Below, piece after piece: positions 1 through 10,902 of a stretch of DNA of 64,000 nt. How positions within the stretch are numbered: position 1 is the stretch's first letter; the number at the start of each line of letters is the position of its first letter. The stretch is from assembly GCA_024195585.1 (NCBI GenBank), contig SWBL01000061.1, positions 115,513 to 179,512 on the forward strand, given 5' to 3'. The stretch is from Aureobasidium sp. EXF-3400 (Eukaryota > Ascomycota > Dothideomycetes > Dothideales > Saccotheciaceae). The notes beneath the pieces are model-generated. The model worked only from the letters and a program-made list of their open reading frames with translations. It did no database searches and was not told where the DNA came from. Both the position numbers and the translations under genes were made by a program.

Positions 1-997
1 TATCAGGAGCAACATAACCCATCGACACGGCAGCTTCACACTAAGTCAGCAGTCTTACAGCTTTCTCTTCTATGCAGATGACTTACTGCTGTCGACCTTC
101 CTTGAGTGTTCTTCCTGAGTATCTCGGGATGAACATATCATTGCACCGCCAAAATCACCCAACTAAAATCTGCCTCAGCCCAGCCACATCATCTTAGAGG
201 TTCGAAAACTTACCTTGGCCAAAGGATACTTCGGAAAGTTATCCTCTTCTGGCAAGCAAAGGAAGACTGGATCATGTTAGGTACAGACTCAAATGATCGT
301 CTGAGCAGTCAAGCTTACTGTTACCTGGTTTGAAGTCACTAGTCGTACGTCAGAGATGTATAGTCAGCGATTAATTCGATTCTTACATGTGAGCTACAGA
401 TTCGTCTCCTAACAAGCCATGGCCAGATGGATTGTCCATGGCATGCACAGCTCGAGCCAGATCCTGGAAGAGCTTCCAGAGGTAGGGTTCCGGAAAGGCA
501 AGAACCTTCGCTTGGTACGGCTTGAGGAGTCTCCTTAAGTCCTCTCCTGGACAATACTCCATGTATAATCGGAGGCAATTCCTCTCAGGGAAAAGTCGAT
601 GCCCCCAGATCTGGATCGTGTTCTTAGAATCCTTTGGCATGATCATGCTCATGTACTGCTCCCTCGGAATGTCTTTTTTCGGTCCGAAGAACTCGTAATC
701 GTCTTTCGGATTCGACTCTTCTTCCAAGTTCGGCTTTGGTTCACGCTTGACTTCCTTGACGGCCATACGTTCCACGATTCTTTGTGTGGTTGGATCGCGT
801 TTGACGAACAAACCTGCGTAGCCTTGTCCACCCTCTGGGCATAACACAGTCAGCATGACTTTGAGAGCATGAAGCAGACCATTTGGATCTATCTCGGATG
901 GTGTCTTACCTCCAAGCTGTTTCGTTCCAACCCACTGCTCTTCGTTAGTCGCGAAACCGGGTTTACTGCGAATCAGGTTCCATCCAGCGGTCGACAT
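1..997 (-). CDS. Protein kinase domain protein, 3' end beyond window
   Basis: This is a partial kinase gene read leftward off the window edge. I join complement(1..33, 87..162, 214..266, 319..338, 387..997); every junction keeps phase and uses GTAAG-type donors. The first exon (about 203 codons, from MSTAGWN) carries the N-lobe and hinge, including the YMEYCPGEDLRRLL segment. The following small exons supply the catalytic loop HIDFKPGN (His203), then NIFLCLPEEDNFPKYPLAK, a DFGG magnesium-binding motif and GYVAPD in the activation segment. The loop reads HID instead of HRD, so this is a non-RD kinase. The acceptor at position 34 (AAG) is less certain than the others. An upstream in-frame ATG at 1063 would add 22 residues; I prefer 997 for its context. 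Such kinases are common and unassigned in Pezizomycotina, so the substrate is unknown. Confidence 0.75.
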
Positions 998-1544
998 CTT
1001 CACGATCGTTTTGACACAACGGAATGGTTTGTAGTAATCATGCAATAATATTTCATTTCTCATAGCCTATATGAAGAGCTGTCACTTCTTTGTGCTGAAC
1101 TCAACGGGCTACCGCATGCGGGCTGGATTTTTTTCTTTCCCTGTCCGAACGAACAAAGGAACCTGCTACAATGAAGTGGACTGGACTCCATCCATCAAGA
1201 TGGATTTGCTTGCAAATGACCACGTATAATAGAAGCCTCGATGATGTGATTGAAAGTGGCTGCCGTCCTTTTACTGGACGGTACGGTTCCGTCGAGTGTT
1301 TTGACATGACACCAGATTCATACCATCGACCCATACTAAAGTGAATACAATGCAGACTAAGCATTGACATCGCAATTTGGCCTCGTCAACAATCGTCGCA
1401 CATTTGAGACAATCGAGTCTAGTCCTGCCAGGAAAAAAAAAAGCTTTTCAGAGCACGTGTCCAGAAGCTAGGTCAAACCTGGTGCATGTCATGCCGGTAT
1501 TCTTCGGGCCTGCTGATTCGACTTCGAGCTGCGAAGATGGATAT
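998..1544. other. Intergenic, kinase promoter and swd1 3' flank
   Basis: About 0.55 kb lies between the start of the kinase gene and the end of swd1, both on the minus strand. It should hold the kinase promoter and leader plus the swd1 3' end. I see an A-run near 1431-1441 but no convincing gene or TATA box. Confidence 0.5.
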
Positions 1545-2933
1545 TCAATCAGCACGACGTCGCTTGCTCTGGCCGTTTGCTGGCATGGTGTCTTCATCGT
1601 CTTCGAGGACCTCCGATTCAGGACCTTGACTCTTACGACGATATTGACCTGCTCCGATTGCAACCATCTCCTCCTCGCTGTCGCTTGCGTGAATGTCCAA
1701 CAAGACGGGCATACGGAACTCATGCTTTACCTGGCCTGGCTTGGCAGGGTCGACAGTCAAGACATCGACATGTTCGTCTTCAAGATCAAGGCGTCTCTTG
1801 TGCAGTTCTTCGATAGGATGTATATCAAACTCGTCTTCAGCTTCAATGTATTCATTATTTTCTTCAACTTCGACGAAATCAGGAGCGAGCGCGGACCAGC
1901 GTTGTGGTGTGTTGACAGACCACAGGTAGATGCGACCGGATTCAACACCAGTGGCTGCGACAAAGGGTCGTTGGGGATGCCACTCGACAGCTCCTAGCTC
2001 TTCCTTGGGACCTTCGAGAATTTTAACCAGACTGCCATGGCCACGCTCCCAGATGTAGATGTCGTGATTCATAAGAGTCGATGCCATGACATAGTCTCCA
2101 GATGGGCTGAAAGCAACGTGATTCCAAGACAGGCGATTGACGACGTCTTGGAACTTGTGCTCAACCTCGAGGCGCATGTTGTCAGGATCGAAGGATGGAT
2201 CATCAAGGTCAGGCAGATGAATTGTGCGGATGATGCTGTCAGCCGCGTTGACCAGAAGATCACGACCAGACGTAGTAAGACGTAAGAGAAGTAGTGCCTT
2301 GTTGCTGAGGCGGGTCGAGTAGATGACGGTACAAGTGCTCGCCTTGATGATGTTGAGCCAACCCTTTGTGGTACCTGTGATGATGTGGTGGCCAGACGGG
2401 GTGAAGATGGTGACGGTTGTGGTGTTCTTGGGATCGTGCTTCTCGTCTTGGTCGTAAGCAGAGCGCTTCGGGGACGAAGGGAGAGGTTTTCGAATAGTCG
2501 AGGGTTGGTCGAGCGAGGCCAGGACGGGCTGGGCTTCGAAGAGAGCGGCGGTACAGAGGAGATGATCGTGAGGGTGCAGTTCGGCAATGTAGATGGGAGC
2601 GCCGAGATTGACAGTACGGATACGCGAGCCATCGTTCAGGTCCCACAGGATGGCCTTCCAGTCAACCGACGAGCTGAGCAGGTAGCGACCACAGGCGGAC
2701 CAACTGAGCGACTGGACCTGACGGCCAGGGGTGTGACCACGCAGCTTACGGGCGACACCATGTGTCTCGAGATCGAAGATGGCAATGGCACCTTTGGCGG
2801 TGCCAGAGGCGAGCAGGTCGCCCTGGCGATTGAAGCGAAGACAGACGGCAGCACCAGAACTGCGCAGACGGGCGATGAGCGCCTCGGGCATGTCCTGCGC
2901 CAGCACGAAGGGGTCGACCAAAGCGAGGTTCAT
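1545..2933 (-). CDS. swd1: Swd1/RbBP5-like WD40 subunit of COMPASS (Set1C)
   Basis: This is an intron-free gene of 462 codons starting at ATG 2933. It opens MNLALVDPFVLAQDMPEAL, followed by a string of WD40 blades (for example LLASGTAKGAIAIFDLET, LLSSSVDWKAILWDL and YVMASTLMNHDIYIWERG). This N-terminal signature and blade order are those of Swd1 in yeasts and RbBP5 in animals. In COMPASS the subunit is a scaffold for the Set1 methyltransferase that methylates histone H3 Lys4 in the nucleus. The C-terminal ~110 residues are acidic and end in a basic SKRRRAD tail; the family uses this region to contact Set1 and Bre2/Ash2. It is transcribed divergently from rpb1, with about 0.8 kb between the starts. 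The family call rests on sequence pattern only, but I am fairly sure of it. Confidence 0.9.
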   Translation of the reverse strand: MNLALVDPFVLAQDMPEALIARLRSSGAAVCLRFNRQGDLLASGTAKGAIAIFDLETHGVARKLRGHTPGRQVQSLSWSACGRYLLSSSVDWKAILWDLNDGSRIRTVNLGAPIYIAELHPHDHLLCTAALFEAQPVLASLDQPSTIRKPLPSSPKRSAYDQDEKHDPKNTTTVTIFTPSGHHIITGTTKGWLNIIKASTCTVIYSTRLSNKALLLLRLTTSGRDLLVNAADSIIRTIHLPDLDDPSFDPDNMRLEVEHKFQDVVNRLSWNHVAFSPSGDYVMASTLMNHDIYIWERGHGSLVKILEGPKEELGAVEWHPQRPFVAATGVESGRIYLWSVNTPQRWSALAPDFVEVEENNEYIEAEDEFDIHPIEELHKRRLDLEDEHVDVLTVDPAKPGQVKHEFRMPVLLDIHASDSEEEMVAIGAGQYRRKSQGPESEVLEDDEDTMPANGQSKRRRAD

Positions 2934-3723
2934 GCTGGAATTGTAGCAAGACTAGTTATGTCGGCATGGTCAGATCAGACTTTTGGTCGTAGGTCCGACA
3001 GTCAAGTCAGCAAACGCAGCAAACGCGACAGCACGACATGGGCAAGAGCGACTCTGCCTCTGAGACTGCAACTAGGTAGTCGTTTGCGATGCGCGCACAC
3101 GTCGTTTGCTCTCCTCAGCACGGCTTTCACTGATATATTATCAAAGGAACATGGTCAACAAAGAAGCTTGCTTTCTCATCCTTCCAAGTTCTTTTGCGAC
3201 TCGGCTCCGAGACCAACAAGTGCTGGCATCAGACAAGCTGCGCACAGCAAGCACGTCAGGTGACCTTCGGAGGTCCAGGCGGATGCGGATTGTTGGCGAC
3301 TCCAGAGTCAGAAGCAGCAACCAGCGGCGCTTTCACTTTAGCGGCCGGCGCCTTGCAACATCAACGCCCGTCATATCCTCGACCTCACCCTTGCTGTCAC
3401 CACGCCCTCACCAACCCCATCGCCGCGCATCCCCTCCATTGCGCGCAATCGCCATCGAGTCGCGTCGCTCCTTCACCTCGAGTCGTTTTCCACGTCTCGC
3501 CGCTGTCCGCCTGCGCGCGCGCCGATCGAAAGGCCAGTCGCTCGACACGCGCTCTCTCGCCAGAGGCAACCCTCTTACATCCACCACCATCGCCCTCATC
3601 ACAACTTCCATCTGTCCTGGAGATCCCCGGTCGACCTCTTCATCGACAGCGCCCTGAAGGTGGCAGCCGCTGACACGATTCTTACACAATTTCTCTTAGC
3701 TATTGCTATCAACATCCGCCACC
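2934..3723. promoter_or_regulatory. Shared divergent promoter of swd1 and rpb1
   Basis: These 790 bp separate the two ATGs and must contain both promoters. The rpb1-proximal half (about 3360-3660) is strongly pyrimidine- and CG-rich on the plus strand, as in leaders of highly expressed fungal genes. The rpb1 start sits in a textbook context (GCCACCATGA). An AG-ended pyrimidine tract just upstream of the ATG (around 3700) could be a 5' UTR acceptor, but I cannot prove it. Confidence 0.5.
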
Positions 3724-6700
3724 ATGAACATTCACTCTTTTCCCTATTCCAGCGCTCCGCTGAAGACCATTCAGGAGATTCAGTTTGGTCTCTTCTCGCC
3801 TGAGGAGATCAAGAATATGAGTGTGTGTCACATCGAGTACCCAGAGACTATGGACGAGCAACGGATGCGTCCGCGAGAAAAGGGCCTGAACGATCCCAAG
3901 CTGGGCTCTATCGACCGCTCTGTTGCTTGCGGCACTTGCGGTGAAGACATGCTCGAGTGTCCCGGCCATTTTGGTCACATTGAGCTTGCTGTGCCCGTCT
4001 TCCACGTCGGTGTGTTTTTCTCGCCACAAGTCCATCGTGTCTGACATGGCGCTGATTTGCTGCAGGTTTTGTCACCAAGATCAAGAAGATTCTCGAAACC
4101 GTCTGCCACAACTGTGGCAAAGTCTTGCTTGATGAAGTGAGTCGCCCTGCGCGGCTAAAGCTGAATTCAATGCTCGACCACCCATGCTAATCTCTACTTT
4201 TATAGAGCATTCCTGCCTTCGCCCAAGCTGTCCGCATAAGAGATCCCAAGCGCCGCTTCGATGCTGTTCACAGACTGTGCAAGGCCAAGACGACCTGCGA
4301 TCCCGACGAGGCTGGTGACGATGGAGAAGACCCGAAAGACGCCTTGAAGAAGGGCAAGCGATCACATGGCGGCTGCGGTAACCTGCAACCCACGATTCGC
4401 AAGGACGGTCTTAAGCTTACCGGCACCTACACCTATCCCAAGGACGCTGATACGGAACAAAAGCCGGTGGAGAAGAAGGTCATCACCCCTCAGATGGCAC
4501 TGAACGTTTTCCGCAACATCTCGACATACGACTTGGCCAGAATGGGTCTCAACGCAGACTACGCTCGTCCTGAATGGATGATCTTGACTGTGTTGCCCGT
4601 ACCGCCACCAGCTGTTCGTCCCAGTGTTTCGGTCGATGGAACCAACCAGGGCATGCGTTCCGAGGATGATTTGACTTTCAAGCTCAGTGATATTATCCGC
4701 GCCAACGCCAACGTTCGCAAGTGTGAGCTCGAGGGCTCTCCCCACCACGTTATTGCAGAGTTCGAGGCTTTGCTGCAGTTCCACGTTGCTACATACATGG
4801 ACAACGATATTGCAGGACAGCCCAAAGCTTTGCAAAAATCCGGCAGACCAGTCAAGGCTATTCGTGCGCGCCTGAAGTCCAAAGAGGGTCGTCTTCGTGG
4901 CAACCTTATGGGCAAGCGTGTCGATTTCTCCGCTCGTACAGTCATCACTGGTGACCCGAACTTGTCTCTGGATGAAGTTGGTGTTCCTAGAAGTACCGCC
5001 CGCATCCTTACCTTCCCCGAGACCGTCAACGCTTTCAACATTGACAAACTGCAACAACTTGTCCGCAACGGACCCAACGAACATCCTGGAGCAAAGTATG
5101 TCATTCGAGACACTGGCGAGCGCATCGACTTGCGCCATCACAAGCGCGCTGGCGAGATCCAACTGCAGTATGGCTACAAAGTCGAAAGACATATCGTCGA
5201 TGGTGATGTTATTATTTTCAACCGTCAACCTTCACTGCACAAGGAGTCCATGATGGGTCACAGAGTCCGTGTCATGCCCTACTCTACCTTCCGTCTTAAC
5301 CTTTCCGTTACGTCGCCTTACAACGCCGATTTCGATGGTGATGAGATGAACTTGCACGTTCCTCAGAGTCACGAAACCCGCTCAGAAGTCATGAATCTTT
5401 GCATGGTTCCTCTTAATATCGTCTCTCCTCAGCGTAACGGTCCCTTGATGGGTATTGTGCAAGACACTCTTTGTGGTATCTACAAGATGTGCCGCCGTGA
5501 TGTTTTCCTTAACAAGGAGCACGTCATGAACATTCTCATGTGGGTGCCTGATTGGGACGGTGTCATCCCACCACCTTCTATCCTCAAACCTCGCCCGAGA
5601 TGGACTGGTAAGCAAATCATCAGCTTGATCGTCCCTACTGGCTTGAACCTTGTTCGTGGTGATGCCGAGGGCATGCACCCCCTCAACGACAATGGGTTGA
5701 TGGTGCATGGCGGTGAGCTCATGTACGGTTTGTTCAGCAAGAAGTCCGTCGGTGCCAGTGGAGGTGGTATCATCCACATCGTCTACAATGAAAAGGGCTG
5801 GGAAGCTGCTGTCAGCTTCTTCAACGGAGCTCAGCGTGTCGTCAACCACTGGCTGCTCCACAACGGTTTCAGTATCGGCATTGGTGACACGGTTCCTGAC
5901 GAGGCGACTGCCGAGGCTATCACAGACGCAGTCAACGAGCAGAAGGCAGAGGTCGCTCTCATCACCGAGGCTGCTACTGCTAACGAGCTGGAAGCCCTGC
6001 CTGGTATGAACGTTCGTGAGACATTCGAGAGCAGAGTATCCAAGGCTTTGAACAGTGCTCGTGACAACGCTGGTGACCGTACGGAAAAGAGTTTGAAGGA
6101 TTTGAACAACGCCATCCAAATGGCTCGTTCAGGATCCAAGGGTTCGGCCATCAACATTTCGCAAATGACGGCTGTCGTCGGCCAACAATCCGTCGAGGGA
6201 AAGCGTATTCCTTTCGGCTTCAAGTACAGATCGCTTCCTCACTTTACCAAGGACGACTACTCTCCCGAGTCTCGTGGTTTCGTCGAGAATTCCTATCTCC
6301 GCGGATTGACACCTTCAGAATTCTTCTTCCACGCCATGGCTGGTCGTGAGGGCCTGATCGATACTGCTGTCAAGACTGCCGAAACCGGTTATATCCAGCG
6401 TCGTCTCGTCAAGGCTCTTGAAGAAGTCATGGCCAAGTATGATGGCACTGTTCGTAACTCTTTGGGCGATATCGTACAATTCGTCTACGGTGAAGATGGC
6501 TTGGATGCTGTGTATATCGAAGGCCAGAAGTTGGATATCATCAACTGCTCCGACAGTCAATTCGAGAAGAAGTTCCGTATTGACGTCATGGACCCCAAGA
6601 TGTCTCTTTCACCCGACATTCTCGAGCAAGCACACGAGATTGCTGGAGATGTTGAGGTCCAGCGTCACCTCGATGCTGAGTATGAAGCATTGTTGGCTGA

Positions 6701-9171
6701 CAGAGCTCTGCTCAGAGAGGGCCGTACTGATGACGAAGAAACTCACCAACTCCCTCTTAACATCACCCGTATCGTCGAGAGTGCTAAGACCAGATTCCGC
6801 ATCAAGGATGGCGCTCGCAGCGATCTACACCCGTCTGATGTTATTCCCAAGGTTCAGAACTTGCTTGACCAGATTGTTGTTGTCCGTGGTGACGACCCTC
6901 TTTCCCAAGAAGCACAATACAACGCCACTATTCTCTTCAAGGCCCTGCTCAGATCACGTCTCGCTTTCAAGCGTCTGGTCAAGGAGTACTCCCTGAACAA
7001 GCTCGCTCTTGACAACATTCTTGGTGATATCTTGAACCGATTCTCGAGATCGCTTGTCAGTCCCGGTGAAATGGTTGGCGTCTTGGCCGCACAGTCGATT
7101 GGAGAACCCGCAACACAGATGACGCTCAACACTTTCCATTTCGCTGGTGTCTCATCCAAGAACGTTACGCTTGGTGTGCCCCGTCTGAAGGAAATTCTGA
7201 ACGTTGCTACCAACATCAAGACACCTTCCATGACTGTCTACCAATCTGCCGAAAACCGCCTTGATCAGGAAGCTTGCAAGAGACTTCGTAGTCTGGTTGA
7301 GTACACCAGTTTGCGCTCCATTACTGAGAAGACCGAAATTTGGTTCGATCCTGACATTCAATCAACCGTCGTTGAACAAGACAAGGATATGGTCGAATCT
7401 TACTTCATCATTCCCGAAGAGAATGCAGAGAGTCCTGAGACATATTCCAAGTGGTTGCTGCGTATCGTTCTTGGTCGTAGACAGCTTCTGGACAAGGGTC
7501 TTTCCGTCGCTGATGTCGCCGCTGCTATCAAGAATGTCCACAACCAGGAGATGTCTATTATCTTCAGTGATGACAACGCCGATGAGCTTGTTATTCGTAT
7601 CAGACCTTCGAACGTGCTTATGGAGTCCAAAGAAGATGATGATACCGCTCTCGAAGCCGATCTTATCATCGGGAGACTCGAAAGTTACCTGTTGGACGAA
7701 ACCAGACTTCGTGGTGTTCTGGGCGTCGATCGTGCATTCGTCAATTTCAAGGAACGTCTGCGCGTCAAGGAAGACGGTGCGCTCACTATGTCCAAGAGCG
7801 ATCCCCTTTGTAAGGAATGGTTCTTGGATACCAGTGGAACTGCTCTCAAGGAAGTTCTTACAGTTGAGGGCACTGACCCCACGCGAACTTACACCAACCA
7901 CTTTATCGATATCTTCAGCGTGTTCGGTATTGAGGCTACTAGATCCGCATTGATGCGAGAACTCAAGCAAGTGCTTTCTTTCGACGGTTCTTATGTCAAC
8001 CATCGCCATCTTGCCCTCCTGGTCGACATTATGACTGCCCGCGGTAACCTCATGGCTGTGACCCGTCACGGTATCAATCGTGCTGACACTGGTGCACTGA
8101 TGCGTTGTTCCTTCGAAGAGACAGTTGAGATTTTGTTCGAAGCTGCCTCCTCAGGTGAGCTTGACGACTGCCGTGGTGTTTCCGAGAACATCATTCTTGG
8201 TCAGCTTGCTCCCTCGGGTACTGGTGAGTTCGACGTTCTCTTGGACCAGCAGATGCTCAGCACTGTTGTTTCGCGTCACCACGGCATGGGCGCTGGTACT
8301 CAAGCTGGCGCTGCTCCTCTCGACGGTGCCATGACCCCTTACGATATGGGCTCTCCTCTTGCCGAGGGCGACTACGGTACCGCAGACTATGGTGCTTCCT
8401 TCTCTCCCATGGTCCAGGCAGGCGGCGACGAGATGGGTGGCTTCTCTGCCTACCAAGGTGGAAGCTTCAGCCCTTACAGTGGCGGTCAGAGCCCTGGTTA
8501 CGCACCCACGAGTCCGTTCAGCATGGGCACAAGCCCATCGTCTCCTGGATATGCCTCGCCATCCTCTCCTGGCTATTCACCCAGATCACCTGGTGCAGCT
8601 CTTGGCAGTCCCGGCTATGGTATGGGTTCACCTGCAAGTCCGGCATACAACCCAACATCGCCTACTTACTCGCCTACGTCTCCTGCATACGGCAAAGGCT
8701 CTCCCACGTCTCCTTCTTACTCTCCCACATCTCCCAGCTATTCGCCAACTTCACCCAGCTACTCGCCTACGTCGCCTAGCTACTCTCCTACTTCTCCTTC
8801 ATACAGCCCCACTTCTCCTGCTCACAGAGGCTCGGGCATTTCCCCAACCTCTCCACGATACAGCCCGACATCTCCGGCTTACTCGCCCACTTCACCCGCA
8901 TACAGCCCGACCAGTCCCTCTTACAACCCTGGCGGAGCCTCGCACTCGCCTACGTCGCCCAGCTACAGCCCGACGTCGCCAGTGTACAGCCCAACCAGTC
9001 CGGCACAGCAGGGCTATTCTCCTACCTCGCCACAGTACACTCCCAACTCTCCTGGTCAAGCTTCGCCTAAGTATTCGCCTACTAGCCCCAAGTACTCGCC
9101 CAAGTAAGTCACGAAGATCTTGGAACGTATCGACATGTGCTAACGACCTCTTCAGCTCGCCTGGCCAATAA
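3724..9171 (+). CDS. RPB1: RNA polymerase II largest subunit RPB1
   Basis: This is the catalytic subunit of RNA polymerase II. I join 3724..4009, 4066..4136, 4206..9103 and 9156..9171, giving 1756 aa, close to the usual fungal length. Visible landmarks are the N-terminal zinc site ([17 protein letters not shown]), a second Cys pair (CHNCGK), the active-site loop [10 protein letters not shown] at residues 492-501 with the three magnesium-binding Asp (494, 496, 498), the trigger-loop region ([23 protein letters not shown]) and a C-terminal domain of heptads. The three introns are 56, 69 and 52 nt and all keep phase. The last one lies inside the CTD tail: splicing gives an end of YSPNSPGQ, whereas reading through stops at 9107 after YSPK. 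I prefer the spliced end because of its GTAAGT donor, TGCTAAC branch point and TTCAG acceptor. swd1 lies divergently upstream. Confidence 0.97.
8499..9168 (+). repeat. RPB1 CTD heptad repeats
   Basis: This stretch encodes the CTD. I count 13 matches to YSPTSPx, the longest block being five in a row, set among roughly a dozen degenerate units such as [31 protein letters not shown] and YTPNSPG. Synonymous codons vary from unit to unit, so the DNA repeat is older than its recent copying. Ser2, Ser5 and Ser7 positions of these heptads are the known phosphorylation sites that recruit capping, COMPASS and 3'-processing factors. Confidence 0.9.
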
Positions 9172-9984
9172 GCGAATGAAGCGAGCAGTCACCCAGCTGG
9201 GACGTACCCTTTGTTGGGCCCACGTCTTGTCACGGGCTAGGGTTAACACCAAGGTCACCAACAACTCGGAACAACTCATATTTCCGGGGTTGGTTTACGA
9301 AGACGACGCATGAGCGATAAGAGCACAAGCAGGTACATTGAGGGAGATTTCACAAGGCGTTCTTCTTTTTCTTTTTCTGCTAGTCTTGTTTTTCGAGAGA
9401 AGGAAAGTTCTCCAAGTTTTGTTTTTCAGGCTCACAAAATTGCATATGGAGAACGAGCCAAGTGTAGTATCAGAGGATTTTCGAGGCAAAGATAAACTAA
9501 AGATGAGCAATAACACGAATGCGAACAAGCAAGTCCAAACTTCTGCTTCATTGATTGTGATTTTGACTGTCGGTGGAGAGCTTGGTTGAGCTAGTGCTAA
9601 TGTTTGACCACCCTACCTCTATAGTTCTTCCTCTGATGTTTGTTGCTTACGGAAAGCATGTTGAGAGTAAAAAGAAGAAACATACCATCAAGAACAAATT
9701 ATGACAGAAAAGCCTAGGCAATTCGAGCATTCAGTAGCAAGCAATAGACTTTGAAAGAGAGAAAGAAAAAAAAAAGCAAGCGTGGTTGACATCTGTGTTC
9801 TTTCCTTGATGAATGCAACTTCTCTCCAAGCATCACGATACGAGACAGACTCAACAACCATTTAAAAGTACATATCACCCTCCTTACCATCAGACGCCCG
9901 ATGCAACATCCTGAGTCCGCTCAACCATTGACAAGACTTTTGAAAAACGGACAAATGGTTTTTCTCAACCTTGAAACCACTCCT
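9172..9984. other. Intergenic between convergent rpb1 and RNase H gene
   Basis: Here lie the two facing 3' regions. The tract is AT-rich, with T-rich runs near 9358-9425 and a purine run with about ten A near 9755-9776, as expected for fungal 3' UTRs and poly(A) signals. The short open frames on both strands around 9300-9590 have low-complexity translations and I do not take them as genes. Confidence 0.5.
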
Positions 9985-10902
9985 CTATATCTTCGCTCCA
10001 GCCTTTGCAAGACGATCGGCTTCCAGGTTCAGAGCTCTAGGCACCTTCCTCCACAAGACCTGCACACCTCTCTCTGCCAGCATCTCGACCTCCTTGACAA
10101 CATTGCGGATATACCTTGAGTTGATGATGGATTTGCCGCTCTTCTTGTTGGTGTAGACTTGAATCTTGGGATCCCAGCGCCAGACCATCAAGTGCGAGGT
10201 CATGCAGTCGAAGAGGTAGGCGGAATCAGTGATGATGACGATGCGGAAGGGGAATGACATGGCCCAGCACTCTGTATGGCAAGGACAGAGTATGTAGGTG
10301 TTGACCAGTTGGCGCCGAGCGGGCATGCACTTCTCGCGGGTGAGCTCGAGAGCGCGGGTTGCGGCTGTGAGTTCGGCTTGCTGGCTGGTGGGTGGTTGGG
10401 CGAAGTTGCGGGTGACGAGTGCGGATAGATTGTAGGGGGAAGAAGGTCCAAAGTAGATGCCTATGCCTCCGACGGCGGATTTGGTGCCATTGCCAGGGCA
10501 TGCACCATCAACGTGGACAAAGAGTGTGCGTCGTTCAGCACGATCTGCTTCAAGCGAGTTGTGGAAAGGACAGTCTTGGAATACGTCCTCTTGATCTGCA
10601 AAGTCAGGAGTTGCGACCATCCAGGTAAGTCCGCACTCTTCGCAGTACGCAGAAGCTTGGGAATTGGGGTTGAATCTGGCAGCTGCACCTTCCAGGATTG
10701 GGGCGGCTGGTTCAGCCATCTGGCAGTGTTGCTCTATGTCGTCTTCGCTGCATGTGGAAGACTCCTCGATGCTTGAACTCTGCTCAAAATGATCGTCCAG
10801 GAAGGTATAGTCACAGAAACATTGGTGGCAGATTTGTGGACCATGGTCCTCGCAGACCAATCTGCCATCAGGAAGCTCAACGGGAGTATCGGGGAAACCC
10901 AT
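9985..10902 (-). CDS. RNase H-type domain protein with N-terminal Cys/His motif
   Basis: This 305-residue protein is read from ATG 10902 (MGFPDTPVELPDG); the frame stays open upstream but only to a non-ATG codon. The C-terminal half is an RNase H fold with the four acidic residues in order: DGACPGNG, the Glu of QQAELTAATRALEL, the Asp of ITDSAYL and the Asp of NLEADRLAKAG. Such enzymes cut RNA in RNA-DNA hybrids. The N-terminal half has a Cys/His-rich block (CEDHGPQICHQCFCDY) and a second pair (YCEECGLTW) that could bind metal, plus an acidic Ser-rich linker. It is not a full-length canonical RNase H1: I see no N-terminal hybrid-binding domain. A short insertion before ITDSAYL (about residues 212-227) may be an unspliced small intron, but the frame is open either way. 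Confidence 0.85.
   Translation of the reverse strand: MGFPDTPVELPDGRLVCEDHGPQICHQCFCDYTFLDDHFEQSSSIEESSTCSEDDIEQHCQMAEPAAPILEGAAARFNPNSQASAYCEECGLTWMVATPDFADQEDVFQDCPFHNSLEADRAERRTLFVHVDGACPGNGTKSAVGGIGIYFGPSSPYNLSALVTRNFAQPPTSQQAELTAATRALELTREKCMPARRQLVNTYILCPCHTECWAMSFPFRIVIITDSAYLFDCMTSHLMVWRWDPKIQVYTNKKSGKSIINSRYIRNVVKEVEMLAERGVQVLWRKVPRALNLEADRLAKAGAKI

Noticed and set aside
4362..8456. Several minus-strand frames of 100-288 codons under RPB1
   Set aside because: They are antisense to conserved RPB1 sequence and change with its codon bias; none has a domain.
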